Source: Granulosicoccus sp036478565 | GTDB lineage: Bacteria > Pseudomonadota > Gammaproteobacteria > Granulosicoccales > Granulosicoccaceae | Assembly (NCBI GenBank): GCA_965224525.1 | Contig: OZ245050.1 | Location: forward strand, 4,836,001 to 4,900,000 | Direction: 5' to 3' | DNA length: 64,000 bases | In this document: piece after piece, positions 51,927 to 60,663 of the stretch | How positions within the stretch are numbered: position 1 is the first letter of the stretch | How the letters are laid out: each line of letters starts with the position of its first letter | Program-made: the position numbers and the translations under genes | The notes under the pieces: model-generated | What the model saw: the letters and a program-made list of their open reading frames with translations, nothing else | Told to the model about the DNA's origin: nothing | Databases searched by the model: none

Positions 51927-52601
51927 ATGAGGTTGAACGCCAATTTCGCAGAACGTGCAGTGGTGCATGCAGAACGGTTACCTTGGGTTGCATCGCCAGT
52001 TATCGGTGTGGACCGACGCATGTTGGATCGTATTGGTGATGAGGTAGCGCGCGCCACATCTATAGTCAGATATGCACCCGGTAGTGCGTTTTCACCGCAT
52101 GTGCATACCGGCGGTGAGGAGTTTCTGGTGCTGGAAGGGGTGTTTCAGGATGAGCATGGCGATTACCCGGTTGGAAGTTATATACGGAACCCGCCGCAAA
52201 CATCGCATACCCCGGCATCGATTGCTGGCTGTACAATTTTTGTAAAGCTGTGGCAGTTCAACCCAGACGATCGCACTTCAGTGCATGTTGATACCGCGCT
52301 TGCAGATTGGCAGCGGGATAAAACCCGTTCGGGTGTTGAAACAATCATGTTGCATGAGGATGAGCAAGAGCATGTTTGCCTGGAGAATTGGTCTGCGGGT
52401 TTACGTATTGAGCTGTGTGCAAGTGGTGGGCTAGAGTTGTTGGTGCTGGATGGTGGTTTTGAATACAGCGGGGATGTGTTTGTTGTGAATAGTTGGCTGC
52501 GTATGCCGAGCGACAGCCTTTCGACTGTTGAGGTTGGTGAGCAGGGCGCAAAGGTATGGATCAAGCGCGGTCATTTGGCGTACGCCTGCGCGCCTGGATA
52601 G
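51927..52601 (+). CDS. Double-cupin protein, ChrR-like C-terminal domain
   Basis: 224 residues. The first cupin (about 35-115) carries the metal ligands HVHTGGEEFLVLEG (HxH and Glu) and later TSHTP. The second cupin (about 130-220) has lost most metal ligands. This matches the ChrR_Cupin domain of zinc-binding anti-sigma factors, but the N-terminal anti-sigma (ZAS) part is missing and no ECF sigma gene is beside it. It may be a stand-alone sensor or enzyme. Function unknown. Confidence 0.75.
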   Translation: MRLNANFAERAVVHAERLPWVASPVIGVDRRMLDRIGDEVARATSIVRYAPGSAFSPHVHTGGEEFLVLEGVFQDEHGDYPVGSYIRNPPQTSHTPASIAGCTIFVKLWQFNPDDRTSVHVDTALADWQRDKTRSGVETIMLHEDEQEHVCLENWSAGLRIELCASGGLELLVLDGGFEYSGDVFVVNSWLRMPSDSLSTVEVGEQGAKVWIKRGHLAYACAPG

Positions 52602-52735
52602 GCTAAGGTGCTTGTATTTATCTTTGGGTAATAACGGTAACGCAGTTGAGTCGCATGTGGAAGGATCTGATTAAACGCTTTGATGGCACTGCTGAGGCAT
52701 ATGCAGGTGGTAGCAAAGGCGGTGTTCTGCTCGGC

Positions 52736-53548
52736 TTAATGCTGGCAGCTGGAGCAATAGAATGTTGAGCGCTGACCAATAACTCGCTGACGAATGATCG
52801 TTCCGCACTGCTTGCAGTTTTTGCCTTCGCGTCCATACACATAAAGGGACTGCTTGAAATAACCGGGCTCACCGTCGCTGTTGACGAAATCGCGAAGTGT
52901 GGTGCCGCCTTCGGTGATGGACTGCTGTAAAACATTTTTTATTGCATCGCTTAATCGCTGTGCCTCGGTGCGAGTCAGTCGTCGAGCTGTTCGGCCTGGG
53001 CGAATACCTGCAATGAACAACGATTCGCTGGCGTAGATGTTGCCGACGCCCACAACAACCTGACTGTTCATAATCAGGTTCTTGATAGCAAGCTGGCGCT
53101 TGCGTGTAGCGCTAAAGAGGTAGTCGCCGTCGAACTCATCGGTCAATGGTTCCGGTCCAAGTTTCGCCAATAGGGCATGTTCCTCCTCTTCTAGCGGCTG
53201 CCATAGCAGACAACCGAAACGTCTTGGGTCATGGAAACGGAGGATGTAGCCGGATTGTAGCGTCATCTCGACATGATCATGCTTGCGCCGTTCATCACTG
53301 GCTTTGCAAATACGCAAACTACCGGACATACCCAAGTGCAAAATAGCGGTGCCTGTCGGTACGGCTATCAGGATGTATTTACCACGGCGCGTGACAGATT
53401 TAATTTTTTGGCCTGTCAGTGCCTGTACGTCATCTGGTACCGGCCAGCGTAAGCGTGGATTGTGAATGACCAGAGAAGCGATAACCTGTCCAATTAAATG
53501 AGGCTCGATTCCGCGTCGTGTTGTCTCGACTTCCGGCAGCTCTGGCAT
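52736..53548 (-). CDS. mutM: Formamidopyrimidine-DNA glycosylase
   Basis: 270 residues. It removes 8-oxoguanine and formamidopyrimidine from DNA. The catalytic N-terminus PELPEVETTRRG is present (Pro2, Glu3), with the conserved Lys in the TRRGKYI segment. The helix-two-turn-helix contains NLIMNSQVVVGVGNIYASE. The C-terminal zinc finger is CKQCG...CSSC. The start overlaps the end of the DUF4340 gene (ATGA), which ties it to the ABC operon upstream. Confidence 0.97.
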   Translation of the reverse strand: MPELPEVETTRRGIEPHLIGQVIASLVIHNPRLRWPVPDDVQALTGQKIKSVTRRGKYILIAVPTGTAILHLGMSGSLRICKASDERRKHDHVEMTLQSGYILRFHDPRRFGCLLWQPLEEEEHALLAKLGPEPLTDEFDGDYLFSATRKRQLAIKNLIMNSQVVVGVGNIYASESLFIAGIRPGRTARRLTRTEAQRLSDAIKNVLQQSITEGGTTLRDFVNSDGEPGYFKQSLYVYGREGKNCKQCGTIIRQRVIGQRSTFYCSSCQH

Positions 53549-54345
53549 CAGTAATGAGTCCCTACAGGCAGCTCGGACGTATCAATGATATAGGCGCAAC
53601 TGCTGCTAGCAAAGTGCAGGGCGGTGTAGGTTGCGTTGCTGACGACATCAAGCACCAGCTCGCTTTCGTTCTGCAGCGAAAAAATCAGTTGACTGGTTTG
53701 CGTTGTCATCGGTGCGTCAGCTTGTGGCCAGGTCAATATTTGGCGCGCGCTTAACGTTTGCCAGTTCTCGATGAATTCGGTACTAAAAGCTTCGTCCGTA
53801 CTGCTGACTTCCGTTCGGCGGACATTACTGATGGTTTGCTCAAATAACGTCAGGTCGGCCAGCGCAGAGAGCCCGCCATTGACCAGCGATAATATCCATT
53901 CGGGTGCAAATTCGACGGCATTGCCACGACGGATGTAGCGGCGTTGCTCAGAGGCGTCTGTTTCGCCCATATCAATCCGCGTTTGATCAATGGTAACGCT
54001 GGCGTGAGGTTTGAGTAAGCCTGCAGCATCCAGGTCTACTTCGTTGATGGCGTATTGATGTGCAGAGCCTGCGAGTGCGCCGAGCAGCGGTTCAATGCGT
54101 TGAGCATTGGCTCTGATGTCACAAGGTTCTGTAACCTGCCAGTGATTGTCGTTTCGATGTATTTTTATAGGGGCAAAGTCGGGTCGTTCAATCAGTAAGT
54201 CGGTTGCAGTACTTGTGTCCTGTGGCAGCTCGCCGGTTTTCTGTTTGTCTTGCCACTTTATTGCTGCGATGCCAGCAAGTAGTAGCAACTGCAATACAAA
54301 CAAAGTTATTATCAATCGTTGCTGCTTTTGTTTTCGAGTGCTCAC
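53548..54345 (-). CDS. DUF4340 domain protein
   Basis: 265 residues. An N-terminal membrane helix (about 10-28) is followed by a periplasmic domain with LLIERPDFAPIKIHRNDNHWQVTEPCDIRANAQRIEPLLGAL, a pattern of DUF4340, and a C-terminal beta-rich part. Members usually follow a GldG-like gene in ABC clusters, as here. Function unknown. It ends in overlap with mutM. Confidence 0.8.
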   Translation of the reverse strand: MSTRKQKQQRLIITLFVLQLLLLAGIAAIKWQDKQKTGELPQDTSTATDLLIERPDFAPIKIHRNDNHWQVTEPCDIRANAQRIEPLLGALAGSAHQYAINEVDLDAAGLLKPHASVTIDQTRIDMGETDASEQRRYIRRGNAVEFAPEWILSLVNGGLSALADLTLFEQTISNVRRTEVSSTDEAFSTEFIENWQTLSARQILTWPQADAPMTTQTSQLIFSLQNESELVLDVVSNATYTALHFASSSCAYIIDTSELPVGTHY

Positions 54346-54357
54346 TTGTGTACCAGT

Positions 54358-55695
54358 TCAGCGTGCCCGGCGCCGTAGTCGAACTGTCAGCGCGATAGTC
54401 AGTAGCGCCAATGGCAGGGCGACCAGCAGGACTGCGCTCAATATCACAATAGACTTGTTGCCCAGATTCAATTGACTGTCTGGCGGTGGCGTGGTGACAA
54501 ACGCCAGCGCATCAATATCCCCGGCTAGCCAGACCAGCAAGGCTTCGGCCAGGGCCTTGTTACCACCGTTGCCGAGAAATTGTGAAGCGGCGAAATCTGC
54601 ATCACCCAGTACCGCTATGCGTTGAATTTTTTTATCGATTTTGCGTTCAATGGTGACGCCGAGCATTAACGGACCGGCCACTTCAGCGCTGTTTTCATCA
54701 AAACGCATTTCACCCTTTAGAGTGCCGGTTTCAGTCCAGCTTGACTCCGGTGTTTGCAGTAGAGGCAGTAAATCCTGACCCGCCAAAGGCGTCACTGCAA
54801 GTGCCTGTGCTTGCGGCAAAAGCACAGGGTTGGCAAGAGCTGCGGTTGCCGGATGTGCCGGAAATCGGTCAAGCAACACGAAATCGGGCGATGCCGCGTC
54901 CAGTGTTTGACTGGCGGTATCGATGACAACGCCCGGCAAGGTGTCGATACCGAACTCTGTAGACAATCGTTCTAGCCCTGCGCCTGTCTCGCCTTGCATG
55001 GGTGTTTCCTGCATCCACAGTAAATTACCACCGCGTGAGAGGTATTCAGTAAGACTGGCAATTTCGCCGGGGAAGTAGGGACGCACAGGTGCGGCGATGA
55101 CAAGTAAGTCCACTTGTTCGCCAATTTGCGGCTCACTGACCAGGCTGAGTTCCTCCGATACATAGCCGATACTGGCCATGTGCTCGGCAATCAGACCCCA
55201 ATCGGTATTGGTCATCATGGTTGGACTGCGTTCGTCGTGACCGGTAATGAAGCGAATCTGCCGTTCACCTTCGCGTGCTAACTGGCGCAGCGCACCAACA
55301 ACGCTTCTTTCGGACACGGTTTGCAGTCGCTGCTCTCGTTGGTTGCCGCGTAGTATCAGTTCACCTTCTGGTGCCGCGTTCAATTCGCGGGCGGCTGCTG
55401 GATCGGTTTCAGGGTTGACGAACTGCAGTGACAGGTCAGGTTTATACGCTTGAAAACGCGCAATGAGTGCGGTTACAGCATCTCGCTGTGACTTGACGGG
55501 GCCAAGGACTGCGATAATATCTACCGGCGTGGTTAGCGACTCGACTGCTCGCACGCTGGCAGGTGAAAGCGTGTTTCGATCGTTGGCGGTGACATCGAAT
55601 GACAGATTGAGCCGGGTGGCGAACCAGCCGAGTGCCAGCACTATGGTAATAACCAGTATCGATAACAACGCGTGAAATGTGATAGAGCGTTGCAT
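54358..55695 (-). CDS. GldG-like ABC auxiliary protein
   Basis: 445 residues. One membrane helix near the N-terminus (about 8-28) and one near the C-terminus (about 412-435) flank a large periplasmic ABC-type transport-auxiliary domain. It contains ARFQAYKPDLSLQFVNPETD, TGHDERSP and GGNLLWMQETP. In Bacteroidetes the relative GldG is needed for gliding, but in gammaproteobacteria the clusters have no proven role. It lies one base from the permease gene. Confidence 0.85.
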   Translation of the reverse strand: MQRSITFHALLSILVITIVLALGWFATRLNLSFDVTANDRNTLSPASVRAVESLTTPVDIIAVLGPVKSQRDAVTALIARFQAYKPDLSLQFVNPETDPAAARELNAAPEGELILRGNQREQRLQTVSERSVVGALRQLAREGERQIRFITGHDERSPTMMTNTDWGLIAEHMASIGYVSEELSLVSEPQIGEQVDLLVIAAPVRPYFPGEIASLTEYLSRGGNLLWMQETPMQGETGAGLERLSTEFGIDTLPGVVIDTASQTLDAASPDFVLLDRFPAHPATAALANPVLLPQAQALAVTPLAGQDLLPLLQTPESSWTETGTLKGEMRFDENSAEVAGPLMLGVTIERKIDKKIQRIAVLGDADFAASQFLGNGGNKALAEALLVWLAGDIDALAFVTTPPPDSQLNLGNKSIVILSAVLLVALPLALLTIALTVRLRRRAR

Positions 55696-55696
55696 G

Positions 55697-56449
55697 TCAA
55701 TGACCCGTGTGACGCAGTGCGTCCAGTCGGATGATTGTCAGTATCAGAAACAGTGCGCTGAACAGAACAAACCAGAGAATATCGCCACTGCGCAGGTAAC
55801 CCTGGAAAAATCCGCTGATATGCTCGGCGATAGACAGGTGCTTCAATCCGTCCAGCGACAGGCTGCCAAGTGATGCGCTGCCGAATAACCAGAGTAGTAA
55901 CAAGAGGGCCAGACTTGCCAGAACTGCAACCATGGCCTGACGTGTCAGCGATGAAAAATACAGCCCGGTAGCGGTGCAAGCGGCCGCGCACAGAAACAAC
56001 CCCAATGCTGAGGATGCAAGGACTCCGAAATCTACCGGTATAAAAATACGCATGGCGATAACCATGAGAATGGACATTAGTACGAGCAACGTCATCACAA
56101 GCAACACACCCAGGAATTTACCCAGTACCAGCGACGTGGTGGATACCGGTGAGGATTGCCAAAGCGGCCAGGTTTGCAGACGAAACTCATCGCTGAAGCT
56201 GCGCATCGCAAACAGTGGGCCGATGATGGTAAAGACTATCGCCAACGGTGCCAGAAAACGTGCCGCCATCCAACCAGTCAATCCCGGTGGGTGATCCTGC
56301 AAGGCGAGCTGCGATTGTACGGTCAGATAATTTTCAAGCTGTTGCAAAAACAGAAAACCAAACAAACCGGCAAGCAATGCTGCGATCAACCAGGTTTGCG
56401 GAGAGCGTGCCAGGCTTGCGCTTTCGTGACGAGCGATAACGCCAATCAT
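55697..56449 (-). CDS. ABC-2 type permease, GldF-like
   Basis: 250 residues with six hydrophobic helices. The segment MRSFSDEFRLQTWPLWQSSPVSTTSLVLGKFLGV is the ABC-2 hallmark between helices 2 and 3. It makes the membrane part of the exporter with the ATPase upstream, overlapping it by 4 bases (ATGA). Confidence 0.87.
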   Translation of the reverse strand: MIGVIARHESASLARSPQTWLIAALLAGLFGFLFLQQLENYLTVQSQLALQDHPPGLTGWMAARFLAPLAIVFTIIGPLFAMRSFSDEFRLQTWPLWQSSPVSTTSLVLGKFLGVLLVMTLLVLMSILMVIAMRIFIPVDFGVLASSALGLFLCAAACTATGLYFSSLTRQAMVAVLASLALLLLLWLFGSASLGSLSLDGLKHLSIAEHISGFFQGYLRSGDILWFVLFSALFLILTIIRLDALRHTGH

Positions 56450-57231
56450 AGGTGAGCATCCCTGTTGTTGGCATCAACCCGCGATTGTCTGCTGGCAAGG
56501 TCGGTATCATCGGTCTTGCCAGTGTTCACTATTTGCGCGAACAGCGTGCCAAGGTCACTGCCGTCTGCCGCTCGGTCGGCGACCAGTCGGCCTTCGTGCA
56601 TGACGGCTATGCGAGTGCAGACTGTCTGCGCCTCTGCCAGCAAGTGAGTTGAGAAGATCACGCTTTGTTGTTCGCCCAGCGTACGGATCAATTCACGCAT
56701 CTCTTGCATCTGTTGCGGGTCGAGACCATTGCTGGGTTCATCAAGCAGGATGACCGCTGGTTCATGTACCAGCGCTTGCGCCAGGCCAACTCGTTGCCGG
56801 TAGCCTTTGGAGAGTTCGGCAATACGCTGCCTGCGTACATCGCCCAACTGGCATTGCTCGATAACTGCTTCGACTCTGGTGGCAACGGCACTGCGATGCA
56901 ATCGGCGGATTCGCGCACATAGCTGCAGGTAGCTGTTTACCCGCATGTCCGGATACAACGGCGGTAGATCGGGCAGGTAGCCGATCTGAGCTCTTGCTGC
57001 CAGCGGCTCATCATGCAGGTCATGGCCGTTGACAATAACAGTGCCGGTGTCTGCCGCAAGTGCACCACACAGCAATTGCAAGGTGGTTGATTTGCCCGCG
57101 CCGTTCAATCCCAGCAGGCCCAGGACATCGCCTCGGCGCAGCGTCAGGTTGATATCGTGCACAGCCGCACGATCACTCAGTACGCGGCTGAGATTGCTGG
57201 CCGTCAGGAGTATATCGGCGTCGCTGGGCAT
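56446..57231 (-). CDS. ABC transporter ATPase, GldA-like
   Basis: 261 residues. Walker A GLNGAGKST, the signature ELSKGYRQRVGLAQAL (LSKGY variant), Walker B VILLDEPSNGLDP, and His switch VIFSTHLLAE. The GYLPDLPPLYPDMRV segment is typical of Nod/Nos/Gld-type ATPases. First gene of the ATPase-permease-GldG-DUF4340-mutM operon. Confidence 0.92.
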   Translation of the reverse strand: MPSDADILLTASNLSRVLSDRAAVHDINLTLRRGDVLGLLGLNGAGKSTTLQLLCGALAADTGTVIVNGHDLHDEPLAARAQIGYLPDLPPLYPDMRVNSYLQLCARIRRLHRSAVATRVEAVIEQCQLGDVRRQRIAELSKGYRQRVGLAQALVHEPAVILLDEPSNGLDPQQMQEMRELIRTLGEQQSVIFSTHLLAEAQTVCTRIAVMHEGRLVADRAADGSDLGTLFAQIVNTGKTDDTDLASRQSRVDANNRDAHL

Positions 57232-57449
57232 GGAATTATTGCGTAGGGCAAGGGCCAGAAGCCAAAGAGTGGCAGGAAGGCTTAAGAGGCAGACTGGCTA
57301 GTATAGTTCAGCCCCCATCTGGGCAGGCAGTTGACGTCCCTGTGACTGGCGGCCGAATGACCGGATGGTTGCCACGGTCAATGATTTGTCACCCGGATTT
57401 GTCCCTTTTCCGGCAGTCGGACTATTGCAAATAGTTTCTTGCTCAAACC

Positions 57450-57466
57450 GGTGCTGCATGAGCACC
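57450..57466 (-). terminator. Weak hairpin after rpmG
   Basis: GGTGCT and AGCACC pair around GCATG, 7 bases after the rpmG stop. There is no T-run, so its activity is uncertain. Confidence 0.35.
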
Positions 57467-57473
57467 AGCGGAA

Positions 57474-57629
57474 TTACTTGATTTTGGCTTCTTTGTACAT
57501 CACGTGCTTGCGGACGACCGGATCAAATTTTTTGATCTCGAACTTGCCGGTCATCGTGCGCTTGTTTTTTGTCGTGGTATAGAAGTGGCCAGTTCCGGCT
57601 GACGACACCAATTTGATCTTGTCTCGCAT
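57474..57629 (-). CDS. rpmG: Large ribosomal subunit protein L33
   Basis: 51 residues, too short for standard gene lists. The translation begins MRDKIKLVSSAGTGHFYTTT and continues NKRTMTGKFEIKKFDPVVRK, clearly L33. It is the form without zinc-binding Cys residues. It lies 26 bases after rpmB in the usual rpmBG order. Confidence 0.96.
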   Translation of the reverse strand: MRDKIKLVSSAGTGHFYTTTKNKRTMTGKFEIKKFDPVVRKHVMYKEAKIK

Positions 57630-57655
57630 TTTCCAGTCTCCAGGGAGTTAGTCAG

Positions 57656-57892
57656 TCAGACCTTTTCGCCGCGTGCACGCAGCTCGGCCAGTACGGTTTC
57701 GATGCCGCGTTTGTCGATAATCCGCATGCCATTGGCCGAAATCCGGAGGCTGACAAAGCGGCCTTCGCCAGGGACCCAGAAGCGGTGGCTGTGCAAATTC
57801 GGCAGGAAGCGGCGTTTGCGCCGATTCTTGGCGTGCGACACATTGTTGCCGGACATGGGGCCTTTGCCGGTAACCTGACACACTCTGGACAT
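57656..57892 (-). CDS. rpmB: Large ribosomal subunit protein L28
   Basis: 78 residues, complete: CQVTGKGPMSGNNVSHAKNRRKRRFLPN and a C-terminal helix LAELRARGE. No zinc motif beyond the single N-terminal Cys. GGAG sits 6 bases before the ATG, and a near-consensus promoter lies upstream. Confidence 0.97.
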   Translation of the reverse strand: MSRVCQVTGKGPMSGNNVSHAKNRRKRRFLPNLHSHRFWVPGEGRFVSLRISANGMRIIDKRGIETVLAELRARGEKV

Positions 57893-57945
57893 GGGAACTC
57901 CGCTATTGTTTGGGTTGAGTCGACAAGACGACGCGTAGCCGCGGG

Positions 57946-57974
57946 ATCATAGCGAAAATAGCGCCAGGTCTCAA
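57946..57974 (-). promoter_or_regulatory. Sigma-70 promoter of rpmB-rpmG
   Basis: On minus, TTGAGA, 17 bases, then TATGAT (both 5 of 6). It lies about 55 bases upstream of the rpmB start. Confidence 0.75.
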
Positions 57975-58076
57975 GCTGATTGGCAACTGTTTATTGGCGA
58001 GAATGCCGAAATGCACTGTTCAGAGGCTTGTCCGGATGTGCATTTCCGGTCGATGTCACTGTAAACTAAAGAAATT

Positions 58077-58436
58077 ATGGACATCATATTCATTACCGAC
58101 CTGCGCGTCGAAACCATCATTGGCATATACGACTGGGAGCGAACGACCCCGCAAACCGTCAGCCTGGACCTGGAAATGGCGACCGACATCCGTGCGGCGG
58201 CCGCCAGCGAGGATATCGAGCAGACGCTGAACTACAAAACACTGTCGAAAAGACTGGAGCAGTTTCTGCTCGACAGCAAATTCTTGCTGGTTGAAACCAT
58301 GGCTGAGCGCGTCACCGAGATTGTGCGCGAAGAATTTGGCGTGCGCTGGGTCAGACTCACACTGCACAAGCCCGGCGCCCTCAGTAACTCCACCGATGTC
58401 GGCATCATCATCGAGCGCGGTGAGAAACCATCCTGA
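58077..58436 (+). CDS. folB: Dihydroneopterin aldolase
   Basis: 119 residues. It cleaves dihydroneopterin to hydroxymethyl-dihydropterin in folate synthesis. The N-terminus IFITDLRVETIIGIYDWER contains the conserved Glu, and the central LNYKTLSKRL and VETMAERVTEIV are characteristic. folK follows after a 19-base gap, so FolB hands its product to the next enzyme. Confidence 0.95.
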   Translation: MDIIFITDLRVETIIGIYDWERTTPQTVSLDLEMATDIRAAAASEDIEQTLNYKTLSKRLEQFLLDSKFLLVETMAERVTEIVREEFGVRWVRLTLHKPGALSNSTDVGIIIERGEKPS

Positions 58437-58455
58437 TCCGACTGGCAGAGACACG

Positions 58456-58986
58456 GTGAGCTGCGCTTCGAATGATCCGGCGGTGACCGTTTACATCAGC
58501 CTTGGCTCAAATATTGAGCCTGAGGCCAATTTGCGTGTCAGCCTGCGGGCCATCACCGAACTGTTGGACGATCTGGTGTGTGGTCATGTCTATCGCTCTG
58601 CAGCCGTGGGGTTTGACGGTGCCGATTTTTTGAATACCGTTGCGAAAGGGCAAACCTGTCTGCCTGCAGAAGCACTGTCCGCGAGACTCCATGACATTGA
58701 GGATGCACAAGGACGTGATCGCCGACAGCCGCGTTTCTCATCACGACCGATTGATCTTGACCTGCTGTTGTATGGCGACACGGTGCAACACGATGACGTC
58801 GTTGATGTGCCACGCCCCGAGATTCTGCAACAGGCGTTTGTGTTGTTGCCACTGGCGGAACTAGCGCCGGAGCTGAAGCACCCGGAAACCGATGAGTCTT
58901 TTGCAGCGTTGCTCAGTGATTTCGAGGAATGTCACACAGACAAAGTGGCTGCCATGCATCGGGTGGAGTTTAGATTGCTTCGATAG
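58456..58986 (+). CDS. folK: Hydroxymethyl-dihydropterin pyrophosphokinase
   Basis: 176 residues if GTG 58456 is used; GTG 58483 is equally possible because YISLGSNIEPEANLR begins just after it. It transfers pyrophosphate from ATP to hydroxymethyl-dihydropterin. The HPPK signature DRRQPRFSSRPIDLDLLLYGD is present. Upstream open frame back to 58291 overlaps folB and is not part of the protein. Confidence 0.93.
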   Translation: MSCASNDPAVTVYISLGSNIEPEANLRVSLRAITELLDDLVCGHVYRSAAVGFDGADFLNTVAKGQTCLPAEALSARLHDIEDAQGRDRRQPRFSSRPIDLDLLLYGDTVQHDDVVDVPRPEILQQAFVLLPLAELAPELKHPETDESFAALLSDFEECHTDKVAAMHRVEFRLLR

Positions 58987-59040
58987 GAACTTCGGTAGTG
59001 GTATCAACCGCTGGGCAACTCAAATTACTTCAACTCAAAG

Positions 59041-59625
59041 CTAGAAGACCAACTGAATACGAGTAGAGAAGGGTATCTGAAATAAGATACTGTTGTGCAT
59101 GTAAGCAATCCAGGCAATTACAAAAAAACTAATGGCGATGAACTTGATCTCGGCTGACCAGCCTGGAATGTCGGGTTTTTGCCAAACTCCTTCGCGTCGA
59201 TTTATGGCGAAAGTTTCCAGAATTGCCCAGATGCCCAATCCACCAAACAACACGAGGGACCGACTGTCACCATTAACGAGCAAGTGGGCAACGGACCAGA
59301 CAATAACGCTGCTTAGCATGGGGTGTCGAACAAGCTGATTGATGCGTGTTGCTTTATTGGTGGCAACCTGCAGGGATAAGGCGAGAGCCATTAAAATAAT
59401 GGCGATTGGACGGGTGATTTCTGGCAGTTCATAAAGAACAGCAGGTGTGGTGCTGCGCCAGCCAAATACCATCATCACAATGGACAGTATGATAATCAGT
59501 GAAAAAGAAATTTTATAATATACGTCACCTATCATATTCAGCCATCTGGCGTTAAGAGGCTGTGCCAAGGATGGAATAAAGTGCACAGCAGACCAGAGCA
59601 ATAAACCCAGCATTAGTAATAGCAT
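59041..59625 (-). CDS. NnrU-family membrane protein
   Basis: 194 residues, about six hydrophobic helices. LWSAVHFIPSL, GWRST and VRHPMLSSVIVWSVAHLLVNGD fit the NnrU family, named after a denitrification gene in Rhodobacter, but found widely and related to carotenoid isomerase-type proteins. No denitrification genes are nearby, so its role here is unknown. Confidence 0.82.
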   Translation of the reverse strand: MLLLMLGLLLWSAVHFIPSLAQPLNARWLNMIGDVYYKISFSLIIILSIVMMVFGWRSTTPAVLYELPEITRPIAIILMALALSLQVATNKATRINQLVRHPMLSSVIVWSVAHLLVNGDSRSLVLFGGLGIWAILETFAINRREGVWQKPDIPGWSAEIKFIAISFFVIAWIAYMHNSILFQIPFSTRIQLVF

Positions 59626-59632
59626 GGCAGAT

Positions 59633-59644
59633 TAACTATAGTTA
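59633..59644. promoter_or_regulatory. 12-bp palindrome before the nnrU-like gene
   Basis: TAACTATAGTTA, perfectly palindromic, 7 bases upstream of the start codon. It is AT-rich and could be chance. Confidence 0.2.
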
Positions 59645-59901
59645 TTCATTTCATATATCTATTGATTATATGGCTATCGAATTGTGAAATACGATCCTTG
59701 GTATTTTTACCTGCTTTAACTTACAACTCAAACGCTACGCTTGTCGAGCAAAGATCCTTATAACAGTCGTCCAGTGGAACTTTGTGCTGCATCCAGGCGC
59801 GGCAACGCCACCTCGATCTCCGGGCTGTGTGGATCCATAGCGCTGAACGAAGTACCTGGAACGTGGGCGTTAAGATAGAAAGTTGATTTGATCAGTGTAG
59901 T

Positions 59902-60663
59902 TCAGCTTAACGAACGCCCACCATCCACCGCAATAATCTGGCCCGTAATATAGGCCGCTTCATCACTGCACAGAAAACTGATCGTACGGGCGATATCCTC
60001 GGGTGAGCCATTGCGGCCCATCGGAATTCCTTTAAGTATGGCTTGTTGTTTTTCAGCGTCGATTGCGGCATCGCCTTCAGGCCACAAAATGGAGCCTGGG
60101 GCCACGCCATTAACTCGAACAGCCGGTGCCAGATCGCGCGCCAGGATACGCGTCTGCATTTGCAGGGCCGCCTTTGCTGAAGCATAGACAACGTGCCCGG
60201 AGAGTACGCCTTTGGCATGTACGTCGATCATATTGACGATACAGCCCTGTTGTTTTTGCAAATGCACCAGCGCCGCCTGTGACAAAAACAAGGGCCCCAG
60301 GAAATTACTGCCAAACAGCTTTTCGATATCTGCCTCGGTAATCGTTTCCAGCGGGGTTGGGTAGAAGCTTGAGGCGTTGTTGATGAGGACATCCAGCTGA
60401 CCCCAGTGCTCCAGCACCTCGTCAATCAGCGCCCCGGCACCTTGCTGCGTGCCAAGGTGCGTCTGTACCAGCTGCACGGAATCGGGGCGGTTTGCCTCAA
60501 GCTCTTGTTTGAGTTGCTGTGCCTGCGCCTCGGAACTGTGATAATGCACACTGATGCGAGCGCCTTCAGCATGCAAATGCCGGGCAACCGCTGCTCCGAT
60601 GCGTCTTGCAGCGCCGGTTATCAAAACAACTTTGCCATTGCTGGCAGGCTTATTCTTCGTCAT
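59902..60663 (-). CDS. FolM-like pteridine reductase (SDR family)
   Basis: 253 residues from ATG 60663, which has GAAGAAGGG upstream. Short-chain dehydrogenase with TGAARRIGAA, NNASSFYPTPL, and the catalytic YASAK. TGAARRIG and the SSFYPT active site region are typical of pteridine reductases such as FolM (dihydromonapterin reductase) rather than general SDRs. folB and folK about 1 kb away fit a pterin role. The start codon overlaps that of the divergent MidA gene. Confidence 0.85.
   Translation of the reverse strand: MTKNKPASNGKVVLITGAARRIGAAVARHLHAEGARISVHYHSSEAQAQQLKQELEANRPDSVQLVQTHLGTQQGAGALIDEVLEHWGQLDVLINNASSFYPTPLETITEADIEKLFGSNFLGPLFLSQAALVHLQKQQGCIVNMIDVHAKGVLSGHVVYASAKAALQMQTRILARDLAPAVRVNGVAPGSILWPEGDAAIDAEKQQAILKGIPMGRNGSPEDIARTISFLCSDEAAYITGQIIAVDGGRSLS

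Noticed and set aside
57450..57466. Strong terminator after rpmG
   Set aside because: Only a 6-bp stem without T-run; kept as a weak feature only.
60554..60661. Longer N-terminus for the MidA-type protein
   Set aside because: The extension is antisense to the SDR coding region and unlike the family start.
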